64,000 bases of DNA, from contig CM077599.1 in the NCBI GenBank assembly GCA_039654915.1, positions 78,026,001 to 78,090,000 on the forward strand, read 5' to 3'. This document shows positions 12,724 through 24,100 of this stretch, piece after piece. The position numbers and the translations under genes are program-made. Origin of the DNA: Aquilaria yunnanensis. Lineage: Eukaryota; Streptophyta; Magnoliopsida; Malvales; Thymelaeaceae. Numbering within the stretch: position 1 is the stretch's first letter; every line of letters begins with the position of its first letter. The notes beneath the pieces are model-generated. The model did not search any database. It had not been told where the DNA came from and saw nothing but the letters and a program-made list of their open reading frames with translations.

Positions 12724-12904
12724 GCGGCAAAAAGGTAAGGCACATGGCGTGGGCGGGAAAATTGAAGGTAGACATAGGGGGGAGGTATTGGTCAACAAAG
12801 GGAGGCTAATATCGGACAAAGAAATTATAGAAGGAAGAGGCAAGGGAAAAAAAAGTGGGAAGAAAAGAGTAGACGTACACGTTGAGGTGCGAAAGCTGAA
12901 GGAA

Positions 12905-13387
12905 ATGGCAACTGCAACCAAAGCAACCTATTGTGGTTGTGGAGTCAGAGCTGCAATCCGAACTTCTTGGACTGAAGTGAACCCAGGGCGTCGATTCTAT
13001 GGGTGCAAATATTACGGGGCAAGGTTTAATGGGTGAAGTTGTTTGATTTTGAAGTTGTTATGCATGACATTAAGCGGAGTAATATGGGTTGTTTTCGGTT
13101 TTGTGCAAACAAAGACAGAGTGTGGGTTTTTTGAGTGGCATGATCCACCAACAAGTGAGAGAGCAAGGGTAGTCATCAATGGACTACTGAGGAAGAAGGC
13201 AAAGACAGAGGTCGAACTCGAGAAGGTAGAGAGGAAGATCCGAGCATTATGGTGTTGGATGCTGGTGGCTTGGTTTTTTGTGTTATGGTGTTTCTTATTG
13301 TTGTGTTTGTGTCAATGGGAATGTAGATTGGGCAGAAAGGAGTTGGTTGAGCAAGTAAATATGATTGACTCATTTTTAAATGTATAG
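12905..13387 (+). CDS. GRF-type zinc finger protein with C-terminal coiled coil and membrane segment, carried in the MULE
   Basis: Two reading-frame segments make one recognisable protein. The first begins at ATG 12905 (MATATKATYCGCGVRAA) and contains NPGRRFYGCKYY; the second contains CGFFEWHDPPTS, then a charged helix around ELEKVERKIRAL, then a hydrophobic stretch rich in W, F, L and V (about 13246-13315) that should span a membrane. CxCG .. NPGRRFYGC .. CGFFEW is the GRF zinc finger pattern. About 50-90 bp lie between the segments. GT and AG words are present, but no choice joins the frames cleanly, so the link is either an intron I cannot fix or a frameshift. The longer ORF from 12644 starts inside the TIR and is less likely. 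It lies next to the left TIR, opposite in direction to the transposase; whether it helps transposition or was captured is unknown. Confidence 0.55.
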
Positions 13388-15443
13388 GTGGGAAATGCGC
13401 TATTTTTGCTTTTGGGAGAAGGAAGGAAATGGAACTTCATTTTGTATGTCCCACTCTGCCCCACTTGTATTTGGTAATATAATTTAGATTGAGTTAGTTA
13501 TCATCAATTATCAAAAGAGGAAAGACAAAAGTAAAAACGCACAATGTATAAAACAAGCATCCAGCATCCAACATCAAACATCCATTGCTGCAGAATTAAG
13601 CATCATTGTCTGTACAAAACATGCACTTAAAATAACTATCTAAGGGCCAAAATGTTCCACTTCCATGGTTGGCGCATACAAAATAAAATATAAGTTGCCA
13701 TAATTGTCAGATCATTTTGAGAACTAGCTAGTTGAGTTTTACATTACTGGTAAACAAAAAACGTCCCATTGTTCTAAGATGGCCATATCAAAAACAATTC
13801 ATTTTCAACTGTTGCACAGATCATTGAATGTTCATGTATTTGGTTGAAGCTACTGCCTTCCCTTTGCCTCTTGTCCTTCCATTGCCTCTTCCTCACCCAC
13901 GGTTCCTACCTGTATTAGCACCACTTGCTGATGCAAATTGAGAACACCCCTGAGGAAACACAGGAAAATAAATTACATGATTTTGGGACTTGGCATCACA
14001 CAGACAGAATCAAAACTCAGATGAATTTACTTACATCAGGCAGCGTTCTTCCAGATTTTTCTTGACTAGCAACTGCTGAGTTTGGTGTTGCTGCAACACT
14101 AACACTTTGTTCCTATTGAATTGTGGCATTAGATTTTTATACAACTTAGAAAACAAAGTATTTTTATTACAGAAATCCACATACCAGGGCAGGATCGCTT
14201 CCTCTACAAGGGAGACGCTCAACTGACATACTGCCCTGTCTTTGTGAGCTAGAAGATGGCCCTGAACATGTTTTGGAGTTATATCCAGGCTGCTTACATT
14301 TCCTACAATGCATAACCATGCCAAATCTCCTTATCTTCCCACTGGGGGCTGCCTCTCCTGCCTCCCTCATCCTCTTCTTCTTAGGCCTCCCTCTCTTTAC
14401 TGGAGTATAGTTTGGTGGCTTAATAGGAGTATGATGCATATCTTCCTACTGCTCCATGCTTGTAATTGGTTTCATAGTGTTGCCATAAATCGTCTTATAT
14501 GTGCTCAACTTATAAGAGGCATGTACATAATCATCTGGGTTCATTCTATTATGGCATAATACAGCACATGCATGGGGGCAAGAAATCCCAGTTAACTACC
14601 ACTTTCTACATGAACACGTCCAACATCCTATGTCAACTACAAACTGTCCATTTGGGCAACTAATCTGATACTCTTCCCCCCCAGAAGATAATGGCCAGTA
14701 GTGTCTTGCCTCTTCTTTACTTTTCTCCAACTTCTTATGAATTTTTGGACATAAAGGCCCAGTCTATTTTTCCATTGACTCTCTTTTGTTGGCAATCCTA
14801 ACCATTATTTTACATCTAATCACCTCCATCATTGTTAGCATTGGTTTATCTCTTACATCAAGAATAAACCTATTGAAGCACTCAGAAGTATTGTTCAACA
14901 AAATGTCACATTTTGGATACTCCCTAAAATTTGATCTAGACCAGTAACTAGGATGAATTCTTCCAATCCATTCCCATGCATCAGCATTAACAGACCTCAA
15001 TTTATCCATGTGTTTCCTGAACTCACCAGGATATGTGCTTCTAGCTGCCCCCCAAAAAGTATCTCTTACCATTCCACCAGGATAACTCTTCTTGAAATTT
15101 GTGTACAGATGTCTCACACAAAAAATGATGCTCAGCATCTGGGAATAAGTTCTACATAGCTGGAATAAGACCCTGAAGCAAGTTAAAAACAAGTAGACTA
15201 TTAGCATTTTCAATACATGTATGAACCTTGAAAACAAATTTTTGCTTAAAAATTTTCAATACAAGTTAAAGGCTTACCTTTTGTCTATCAGACATGATAG
15301 TCCATGTCTTAGAATCCAACATGTTAAGCTCAGATTGAAGGAGCATCAGGAACCATGTCCAACTTTCAGTTGACTCCACCTCAACAACTGCATATGCTAT
15401 TGGCTATATACAATCGTTTGCATCAAGCCCTACAGGTATGAGT

Positions 15444-17925
15444 TGACACGATCCCCGTGCCCCTGCCCGGGATACCCTGTGAGCGTTTGTCTCACGGTGG
15501 ATTGTAATTGGCTAGCTGGTTATGTGTGTGGATTAAATCCAATGCTACTAGTTGATTAACCTAGAAATGCAATATGTATGCACTTATGCTTTGACTTGGT
15601 TTATTAAAACCATAAAACATTTAGTCATTTAGACATTTAGCCGGCTAAGTAAAATTCTATATAAATAATTACAAAATGCCAAAGCATATCAAAATCAACC
15701 TTTGAGTGATTAACTACACATACACCGCTCGTGAAAGCATTTATACATAAGTAATTAATGCTTTCACCCAGAGAACAATCTCCTGAGTCAAGGACTCTTT
15801 ATAACATAAATACTGGAGGCAAAATAAAGTACTGTATCAAAATACAAGACTTTGCTGAGATCTTTTACCCTAGCTCCCACTTTGGACTCCTGTCCCAGTG
15901 GCGAGTCTCACAAGTCCTTTGCCAAGTGCTACTAGGCTCTGCAGCCAAAGGACGAAGCAAGTTAGTACCACAGCCTGACCAACAGACCAACTAAACACTT
16001 AAGCAAGCTAGAAACTTAAAGTTTCTCAACTACCGTACCTTTACAGACAAAAAGGTACTACCGTGATAATCCTCAGCGATTATCCGGTCTTGCTACTCCA
16101 GACTCTGCATAACAAACAGGGAGTGAGAATTCAACATTCTCAGTAAGGGTCTTCGATGTACCTGCAAGAAAAAGCTAGGACTCTGGCTGCGAGCTCACAC
16201 AGCATGAGGGTACTAGTCATATATATATATACTAGGTCCGTAAACCTCTCCTCAAGTAGTCCTCTGTATCAGGCCAAGTGCAATCACTTAGCAACCTGAC
16301 ACATATGCAGGCCAAGCGCAATCACTTAGCAACCTGACATATATATATATATATATGGCCCAAGGGCGAACCTTAGCAAGCCCCAAACAATCATAAAACC
16401 TCTCACCTAATTGTTATGCAGGGGAATTTATGACGGGACTTGTAGACTAGGCCGCAGGGCCTCTTTGATGTAAACTAGATGAACAAGGTTTCGCCTCGTG
16501 GCTCCGGCACGGCTAGGCCGACGAGGGTTCTAAACCTCTCACCTGAGCTATTGATAGCTAATTAAGTTCAATTGCAACATTTGTTTCCTTACTTGTTGCC
16601 TAAGCAACTTACTTACCTCAAACAGTTCAAGAAAACTCATACTTCCGGTGGGACTTTCGGAAGTCTCGGAGTACCATCGGGATCCTCGGACCCTTAGGCA
16701 CGTTCCGAACCTTCCGTAGTCTCGGTCGGGTCAACGCAGCAAAAAGTCAAACCCCCCATTTTTAGGTGTTGGCGCCGCGTCGCCAAAGGCAAAAGGAATT
16801 GGCGACGCGTCGCCAACGAACAAACGCTCTGTGACCGAAAAACGAATTGGCGACGCGTCGCCAATCGTCGGGCGAATTGGCGCCGCGTCGCCAATTCTGC
16901 AAAAATGCAGAATTTGGCCGATTGCTGCTATGAACTTTGGCAACCAAATACATATAGCAAACATGCATAAAAAGTTACCAAATTTCATACACATGAAGTA
17001 CATGTTGCAAGGAACAAAACCAACTATCAAAGCTAAACTATGATGCATTAGAAACATCAAACCAATCCTTCGAATTTAGCTAGTCCATCATAATTCCCAA
17101 AACGTTTCTTCACACCATACCCAAAAATTACTCAACTTTCTCAATCCATTTCAATCCAAAAGCAATCCAACAACTTAAAAACACTTTCTCCCTTACCTTA
17201 ACACCAAGAACAAGCAAGAATTCAAACCCTTCCTCTTCCAAACAAGCTTCCAAAGTTCTACACAAAACCATACCAAAACAAAGCTCTAAAACATCAAAAG
17301 CACATCTTTCAACCAAAACCCAAGCTTCCAATCAATCAAATAACATGAATTCAATCAAGAACATAACTCATACCTCGTTCAAAAACAGGGGATGGAGAAA
17401 AACGCCTCTCCAAGCTTCATAAACATGGATTCAAGCTTGAAAATCACTTCTCCAAGTTTGAACATCCTTAATTGCGCCTCTTGACACCAAGATCACTTGA
17501 TTCCAAGTTCAATTTGAGAGAGAAATGAGTGAGGGAAGCTTAAGAACGTGTTAATGGCAGCTTCTCCCCCTCTTTCCTTTCTTAAACCCTCACTTAGCAA
17601 CCAAGATCACCAAGGTTTCAAGTTAAGTGCAATTAGGTTCCCCATCTTTGTAACTTAACAGTTCTTGATTAAATCCTTGTCTATTTGTTGAGTTTGAGTT
17701 AAGGTTAAAAGTTAAGTTCTAAAAATTCATTTTAAAACACTCGGGACTCGTCCCGGCCACTCAGGGTGCAAAATTACCATTTTTCCCCTGAACTTAGTTC
17801 AGAGCTTTATTCTTGTCGGAACTTAGTGAACTTTGGCAAACTTCTAAATTCTTGCTAGGCAAACTTAAATTAAACTTCTACACTAAATTCTAAAGTCCTT
17901 ACCTCCCTCTAGAAGGGCCGTAACA
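15444..17925. mobile_element. Solo LTR, about 2.5 kb, with TSD TGAGT, inside the MULE transposase
   Basis: It starts TGACACGATCCCC and ends GGGCCGTAACA, with perfect 5-bp repeats TGAGT at 15439-15443 and 17926-17930. Removing it with one TSD brings together the two halves of the DDE domain (GGQLL side and VGLDAND side), which confirms the boundaries. There is no gag or pol. Inside are (TA)n tracts near 16221 and 16341 and four GC-rich 18-bp palindromes at 16769-16894. It is similar in end structure to the LTRs at 945 and 4046 but not obviously the same family. Confidence 0.85.
16769..16894. repeat. Four copies of the 18-bp palindrome TTGGCGACGCGTCGCCAA
   Basis: Copies lie at 16769-16786, 16799-16816, 16847-16864 and 16877-16894. 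Copies 2 and 3 are perfect palindromes with a central ACGCGT; copies 1 and 4 have one change (GCCGCGTC). Spacers of 12 to 30 bp are unrelated to each other. The GC content is in strong contrast with the AT-rich surroundings. This may be a cis-regulatory block of the LTR. Confidence 0.85.
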
Positions 17926-20097
17926 TGAGTAATTGACCACCATATCTACCCTTGAGGAACATCCATCAACGCAGATAATGGGCCTACAACCTGATAAGAA
18001 TCCCTTTTTGCAACTAGATAAACAGACAAACATCCTCTGGAACACAACCCATTCATCCAAAGTCAAAAACACACCAGATCCAGGGTTTGCTATTCTCAAT
18101 TCCTGCATATAGTCAGCAACTCTCATATATTAATCTTTTTCACCCCCTCTTAGACGGCCTAATGCTAACCGCTTTGCTGTGTGAACCTTTGACCTATGAA
18201 CTTTTAAGCCAAAGTCCCTTCTAACATGGTCAACCAAAGCTGAAACAGGGATTTCTGGATTTGATTTAATGATCTCCATATACTCATCAGCAATCCAAGC
18301 ATAAGATGAAACCTTGCTATGGAACTGCCTGCTATAATTGTGCTTTTCATTATAAGTCATAATCTGTACCCTCCCTCTAACTCCCATTGTAGTAGCGTAT
18401 AAAACCCAGGCACAACCTTTCTTGCAACATGCTCTGACTCTTGTTTTGTCATTTTTCACAAACTCCTCTTCACAGCATATGTCCTCACAGCTCTCTTTAG
18501 AATGTCAAAGGAGGAAAATATCATACCAGGCTTTAATTTAAGATTGGTCATGTCATTTTTTGTTGTGAACACTAGAAACCTATCACTCTCCTCATCACTA
18601 TCTGAATGGGCATTGTTAAGTTCATCAGACTCAGGTTCATAGTCTAACTGAACTTTGAATGTGTGTCCTATACATTTATTGGCAGTTCCACTTTTATACA
18701 AACCTTGACTCTGTGGCTCACTTGACTCTGTGTCATAATTCACGTCTGCAGCACTACCTTGACTTGCCCTCAATTCAGCATCCACATTAACCTTCAACTC
18801 ATCATCCTCATTTTGGATCTCATTGTCAGATTCAACAAATTCTGTTGAACAAGTACCAGAGTTAGATTCCCAATCATTAGCACCAAGCCTAAAGTCCTCA
18901 TCATCACTTTCATCTCTACTATCTGTCTCATCACCATCATAAACTTCTCTGTTTACATTTCTTTCATTTGAGTTACCACCCTGATTATCAACCTGTCTCA
19001 TAACATTTACAATAGCCTTAGCCTCTAAAGGAGTGTCCCCCCACATTGCTGCCCAATTCATGATCAGCACCTTCAACCTCATCCCTACAAACTTCTGTTT
19101 GTGCTTCTATGGGGGTAGAAGACTGAAAAGCTTCCTCCTTAGTTGTCCCCCATGACAGACACAAGTTCCTGCACAGCTCTGTTCTTCTTTCCTTCACCTT
19201 ACCCTGACCCTTTAATGTAACACTCACTTTTTCACACTGATGATTTTTATCATCAGAACCATCCAAACTTACTATTTTGGCAACTGCAGGACTACATAAC
19301 TTTGCCATCTCCTTCATAAACTTCATTTCCTCTTCAACTACTTCCTTTACTGTCTTAGATATTAGATACATTTCAATCACAGTGTTATCTGGAAGGTTCC
19401 TTGCAATCATAGCCATAACATCATCCTCACTCTTCAAATGATGCAATGTATCTTCTTCAGTTAAGCATTTAGACCCTAACCTCCAAAAGTACCTCATAAA
19501 TCCTTTATAGCATCTTGCACAAGTTTATCAATAACAACCAGGGCCATCTTATCCTCATGACAACAGTCAACATAACTCACTTGGCCATCTATATATGCTT
19601 TCCATGGCAACTCAGCAAAATAACCACCATGGTGAAACTTTAACGTGAAAAACCCTGAACCTTTCACTGCACACATGAGACATGAGAACAAAAAGACATG
19701 TTAAAAACACTTTTTAATCTCCACCAATCACCACAAAGCAACAAAGCAAATAAAAATAAGTGGGAATGGTCCCCCACATGCACAATGACTCCACTACCAT
19801 ACAATAACAGTCACATGGCCCCATTCAAACACATAAATCATATATTAACCCCAAACACTCACCATAGTCAGGACCATCGCTGCCACTTCTACTTCCCTCT
19901 GCCATTGTCCAATCTTTCACTTTCGTCACGTTCCAGACAGAATCACGAGGAGAATCGTAGAAATTCTTTCACTTTCTACTGAGAATTTTGAATCTTTTAT
20001 ACTCTCGAAACCTTACCTAGGACACTCAACCAAAATCAAAACACTTTCCTTACTCGCTTTACAAACTTCCCTCTGTGACATATTGGCCATGTAAATG

Positions 20098-20316
20098 AAA
20101 CTTCATCCAGTCTAAAGCCAGCGTGGACAAGGCAACACGTGGAAACCAATAAATGGCTATGTAGGCCTTTCTCCGTCAGATTAACTAAGAATTTAATAGA
20201 AGGACTATGTTTGGGACACGATTTGGGAGGTTAGGGACTTTAATAGGACAGAATGAAGGTTAGGGACCCGATTAGGACAAACCGAAAAGGTTAGGGACCA
20301 TAAGTAACATTTACCC
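20098..20316 (-). repeat. Right terminal inverted repeat of the MULE
   Basis: It is the partner of 12504-12723. The transposase start codon (19905) lies about 190 bp inside this arm, so the arm probably held the transposase promoter, as TIRs do in MuDR. Confidence 0.85.
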
Positions 20317-20507
20317 CATCATTTTTTCATGTCACATTAGTAGTCACGTCATTTTTCCATTCATATTTAACGTTTTAGTTGACGGCAAGATGAAATAGCA
20401 ACAATTAAATAGTTTTAAGACAAGTGGTGTAACACATAATAGTTTCCGGATGATTAAACAATATGGGCATAGTTTAGGGACAATTAGAGATATTTACCCT
20501 TAATTAT

Positions 20508-21120
20508 AACTAGTGTGTACACCCCCGCCTGCTAAAGTGATGTTTTTTTTTTTACTTTTTAATCATGAATTTATTATGTGCAATTGAAATAAAATATAAG
20601 AATCAAACACAAATACATCAAACATACCACCAACTACAACGTGCAAGGAAGAAACAGACAGAAGTCCCCTCTCCAAGCGTCTTCCCGAGGGAAGACCAAA
20701 GCAATAATGAAACTATTAGGCTCATCTTAGCCCCCAACTTTTCCCCCTCTTCAACCAAGACCAAAGCAACCATCTAGACACAACTAAATGTATGGAATTA
20801 ACAGAAATACTCAAATAACATACAGTAACATGCTAGTGGGAAAAAAAAAATCCCAAACACCAACAAAAAACAAATCTTTGACCCAAAGGATGCAATGGCT
20901 TGTAATAAATTCCTAGGGGTATAAATGAATACAACCATAAAATTTACACCTAAGCTTGATATTAAGGCGTGGACCTACCTTCACGTGTCAAACTCATAGG
21001 ACTTAGACACATGCAATATGGGAAACTACATTCCCCAAAGTGAACGAAAGCAAAAAGCATAAGCACTAAAACCGGCATTCTATCCCAAAGAACACGCCAC
21101 ATGTTGCCACCTCCCTCCTG
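20508..21120. other. AT-rich spacer beyond the MITE/MULE nest, without a clear gene
   Basis: A T-run at 20544-20555 is followed by GAATTTATTATGTG and an A-rich stretch; it could be the 3' end of a minus-strand retroposed sequence. The rest shows no domain. Before the MITE inserted, this DNA adjoined the upstream side of the coiled-coil gene, so distant promoter parts may remain here. Confidence 0.3.
20962..21102 (-). CDS. Possible 46-residue secreted or membrane peptide (doubtful)
   Basis: From ATG 21102 the frame reads MWRVLWDRMPVLVLMLFAF, a hydrophobic start like a signal peptide, then HFGECSFPYCMC with three Cys, and ends at 20962. No relative is recognised. It lies next to a decayed repeat array and has no clear promoter, so chance is quite possible. 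Confidence 0.18.
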   Translation of the reverse strand: MWRVLWDRMPVLVLMLFAFVHFGECSFPYCMCLSPMSLTREGRSTP

Positions 21121-24100
21121 AACATTGGTACTACTGGATGAATAGTAACTCAATTTTGGGCTAATTGAGCCCAGTTTGGTTTTAGGCCATGGTTCAACAT
21201 CTTTTTTTTTTTGCTTTCAACTTTTTTTTTGTGCTTTTTTAGGATACGATTTACTCTTTTTTTAGTTTTAGCACTTGCCTTTTTTAGGGCCTAGGTTGAA
21301 AATTTTCCCCCTTTTTGTCTGTCTCACATGTTTTTCTGTTAAAGCACGATTTTATTACCTAATTTTCTAATTTTTTTTTTTACCTGAGTTACATCCATGT
21401 TACATTTTAGTCCTTGAATTTAATAACTATTTAATTAAATCTTTTATTTATTTTCTTGGCCCCCAAGTTTTTCCTTTTGTTGTTTTTTTTGTACTATTTT
21501 ATAAAGTAAGACATTGGTGACCATAATTTGTTTATTTTTTTAGTTAAAATTTGTTTATTTTTTAGTTAAATCATTTTTATCTTCATTAAGCCAATCGTTA
21601 AATCCTTAATACCCAAAGTTTTTTAATTTTTTTTCTTGATCCTAACTTTTTTTTTATTTTCTTTGTTGTTCTTTTCTAAAATGAAGTTTTAATCATTATT
21701 TCTATCATTATTCTTACATTATTGGTTATTAAGATTTGTAGCATCAATTATTTATTTCAAACTCTATAGTTTAATAAATTTTTCTACATAAATTTTTCAT
21801 CGATATTAAAAATTAGATTTTGTATTAATGGGGGATGAAAATTTTTATTAAATTATTTTTAATTAACAGACCAAATATGAATTATTTCGGAGCATGTAAA
21901 TTGTTTTGTGTCGAACTGTTATTATTAAAATTTATTACAAAAAATATTCACTATGATGTACAGGTCACCAAACCTCTCCATTTATTTTCTTAGTCTCTAA
22001 TTTTTTTTCATTTTTTTATTGTCTTCTAAAGAAAAATATTGGTAACCATGATTTGTTTCTTTTATATTTCTAGTAGTAGTAATTTTTACTCTAGCCTCCA
22101 CTTAGCAAAGTCTGAACATTATTTTGTTCCAAAATTACAATCCCTTAAACTTAAAAACATATATTTTTATTATATCAAGTCTCTATGTCTTTCCATGAAT
22201 TTATGTAATGATCATATGAACCGCCACAACTTGTGGCTTCCGTGTACCTCATTATAACTATATTCTAGAAGAGAAGAGGTTTTCGATGTTTATTAACAAT
22301 GAAATCGCTATAGATAAACAGTGCCACATTTGTCTTTCTTTTTTTTGTTTGCTTATTTCATATGTGACTTGCTCTTTTTTTAACAATAAAATCGTTGTAG
22401 ATAAACAACTACTACTATATTCTAAATATAAACATTGGTACTGTTGGATAAACATGAACTCGGTTTTAGGCTGGTTGAGCCCAGTTGGTTTTTTGCCATG
22501 GTTCAACAACTTTTTTTTTTTGCTTTTGACTTTTTTTTTTCTCTTTTTAGGATATGATTTGCTTTTTTTGGAGTTTTATATCAGTTTTAGTCTGTTTTAC
22601 ATTTTGTTTCGGTTAAAATGAAATTTCAGTCTCTAACTTTCTAATCTTTCCTATTTTATGCTCTGAATTATGTCTATGTTGCGTGTTGGTCCCCAAATTT
22701 TTTATAACTATTTAATTAGATCTTCTAGTTGTTCTCTTGGTCCCCAAGCTTTTCTTTTTTGTTGTTTTATTTACTATCTTCTAAAATAAGACATTGATGA
22801 CCATAATTTGTTTACTTTTTAGTTAAACCTTTTTTTTATCTTTATTAAGTCAATTGTTAAATTTTTAATACCTAAAATTTTCCGATTGTTTTCTAAAATG
22901 AAAATTTAATCATTATAATTTGTCTACTTTCAGCTTGTTTTTGATTAATTCGGCTTTAGTCAGTTTTTTTAATCTTAATTTTTTTTATTTGTATTAAGTT
23001 AATTGTTAGACTGTTATTTGATTAACATATGTTAAACATAGTTTTGTATTTTGGTCATTTTTTTCATTATTGATTATTATGTTTTGTAGCATCAATTATT
23101 TACTTCAAGTATAATTGTTAAAATTAAAAGTGAATTTTTTTAGATAAATTTTTTATTGATATTAAAAATTAGGGTTTGAGTTAATAAGAGATGAAAATTT
23201 TTAGTGAATTGTTTTTTAATAACAAAAAAAATCATTCTTTTGAAGCACGTACTGTGTTTTGTTTCACAATGTTATGTTTTGATTATAACTAACCATTTTG
23301 ATGGTAAAAATATAACATGAAGAGAGCCTAACTCAAATTTGAAATAAATAAAAATTTAATTGATTTTCATAAATTTATTGGTTAGAAATTTTTAATTATT
23401 TATTATTAGAATTTATTACAAAAATATTTTCTATGATATTTAGGTCACCAAACCTCGCTATATTCTAAAAGATTATGGGGAGTTTACTTTTCATTTATAG
23501 TAGAAGTCACTGTAGATGAACAGTGTGTTATTTATTATTATTATTTTTTTGCATTTCACTGTTATTTCTGGATGTGTTCAGTTTGTTTTGAAACTCAATC
23601 CTTTTTCACATGAAAATCACTTCACAAGGCCTATGTCGGTTATCTTCATAATTTCAGTTTGTTCCATATTTGTTTGTGGTTAAAACATTTTTAAACACAT
23701 GAATTTTTGCATGTCCCCATTGTAGTTCTTGAGTTTTGTTCATTAGTTATTTTAGTCCCTGAACTTAATAACTAGAGTTTTTCCATTTGTTCTCTTGGTT
23801 TCTAATTTTGTTGTTGTTTATTTATTTATTTTATTTTAAATAAAAATCTTTGTAACTATGGTTTATTTCTTTTGTTTTTTTAATCAACCATAATGACTTT
23901 GTTTAACCTTTATTATTATTATTATTATTATTTTTTAAAACAAAACTTTAGTCACTATGAGTTGTCCACTTTTGGGTATGGTTCAAGTTGATGCATTTTA
24001 GCCAATGTTTTCATTTATTTTTTTTTCCTTAATTAAGTTAATGGTTAAACCTTTAATTCCTGAAATCTTTACATTTGTTCTCTTGACTAAAAACTATTTT

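Larger units (their letters stand above)
13821..19905 (-). pseudogene. mudrA-type Mutator transposase, broken
   Basis: It starts at ATG 19905 (MAEGSRSGSDGPDY). Exon 1 ends at 19863 and exon 2 starts at 19666, giving a join that reads VKGSGFFTLKFHHGG, the PB1-like N-terminal domain. In order follow an acidic linker; the MuDR DNA-binding region (KPGMIFSSFDILKRAV, then CCKKGCAWVLYA, near 18550-18380); the DDE core (SGCRPIICVDGC near 17960; MSDRQK near 15290; CVRHLYTNFKKSYPGG near 15100); a SWIM zinc finger (CWTCSC .. CPHACA, about 14640-14560); an AT-hook-like KRGRPKKKRM; a CCHC-type knuckle (CRKCKQPGYNSKTC, about 14270-14310); and a GR-rich tail ending near 13821. Damage: frameshifts near 19495, 19040, 18457, 17955 and 15135; stops near 18128, 15405, 15157, 14764, 14598, 14440 and 13896; and a solo LTR inside the DDE domain. 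Confidence 0.8.
12504..20316. mobile_element. Mutator-like element (7.8 kb) with ~220-bp TIRs and TSD CATCATTTTT
   Basis: The terminal inverted repeats are 12504-12723 and 20098-20316: GGGTAAATtt.ACTTATG.TCCCTAACC at the left end is mirrored at the right end. Direct repeats CATCATTTTT flank it at 12494-12503 and 20317-20326 (9 or 10 bp depending on one terminal G/C), as expected for Mutator. Inside are a decayed mudrA-type transposase on the minus strand (19905-13821), a GRF zinc-finger ORF on the plus strand (12905-13387), and a later solo LTR (15444-17925). Without the LTR it is about 5.3 kb. Frameshifts and stops in the transposase mean it cannot move on its own now. Confidence 0.85.
12327..20499. 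mobile_element. Foldback MITE (~350 bp) with TSD TTAATTAT, split by the MULE at 12504-20316
   Basis: The left arm, 12327-12493, starts GGGGTAAATATCTCTGATTG; the right arm, 20327-20499, ends CAATTAGAGATATTTACCC, its inverse. The arms match over about 170 bp, with further shared words such as GAAACTAT, TTTAATTGTT and GTTAAATAT. Direct repeats TTAATTAT flank the pair at 12319-12326 and 20500-20507. Removing the inner MULE and one of its TSD copies leaves a nearly complete palindrome of about 350 bp. Ends of the GGGTAAAT type are shared with the inner MULE and with the element at 166-4029, so this may be a MULE-derived MITE family. It inserted just upstream of the coiled-coil gene. Confidence 0.7.

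Noticed and set aside
12616..12921. Minus-strand ORF of 101 codons next to the GRF gene
   Set aside because: It overlaps the TIR and is antisense to the GRF zinc-finger segment; low-complexity Ser/Pro product.
22286..22621. 111-codon hydrophobic ORF
   Set aside because: It lies in the AT-rich decayed repeat array and its paired repeat copy has no matching frame.
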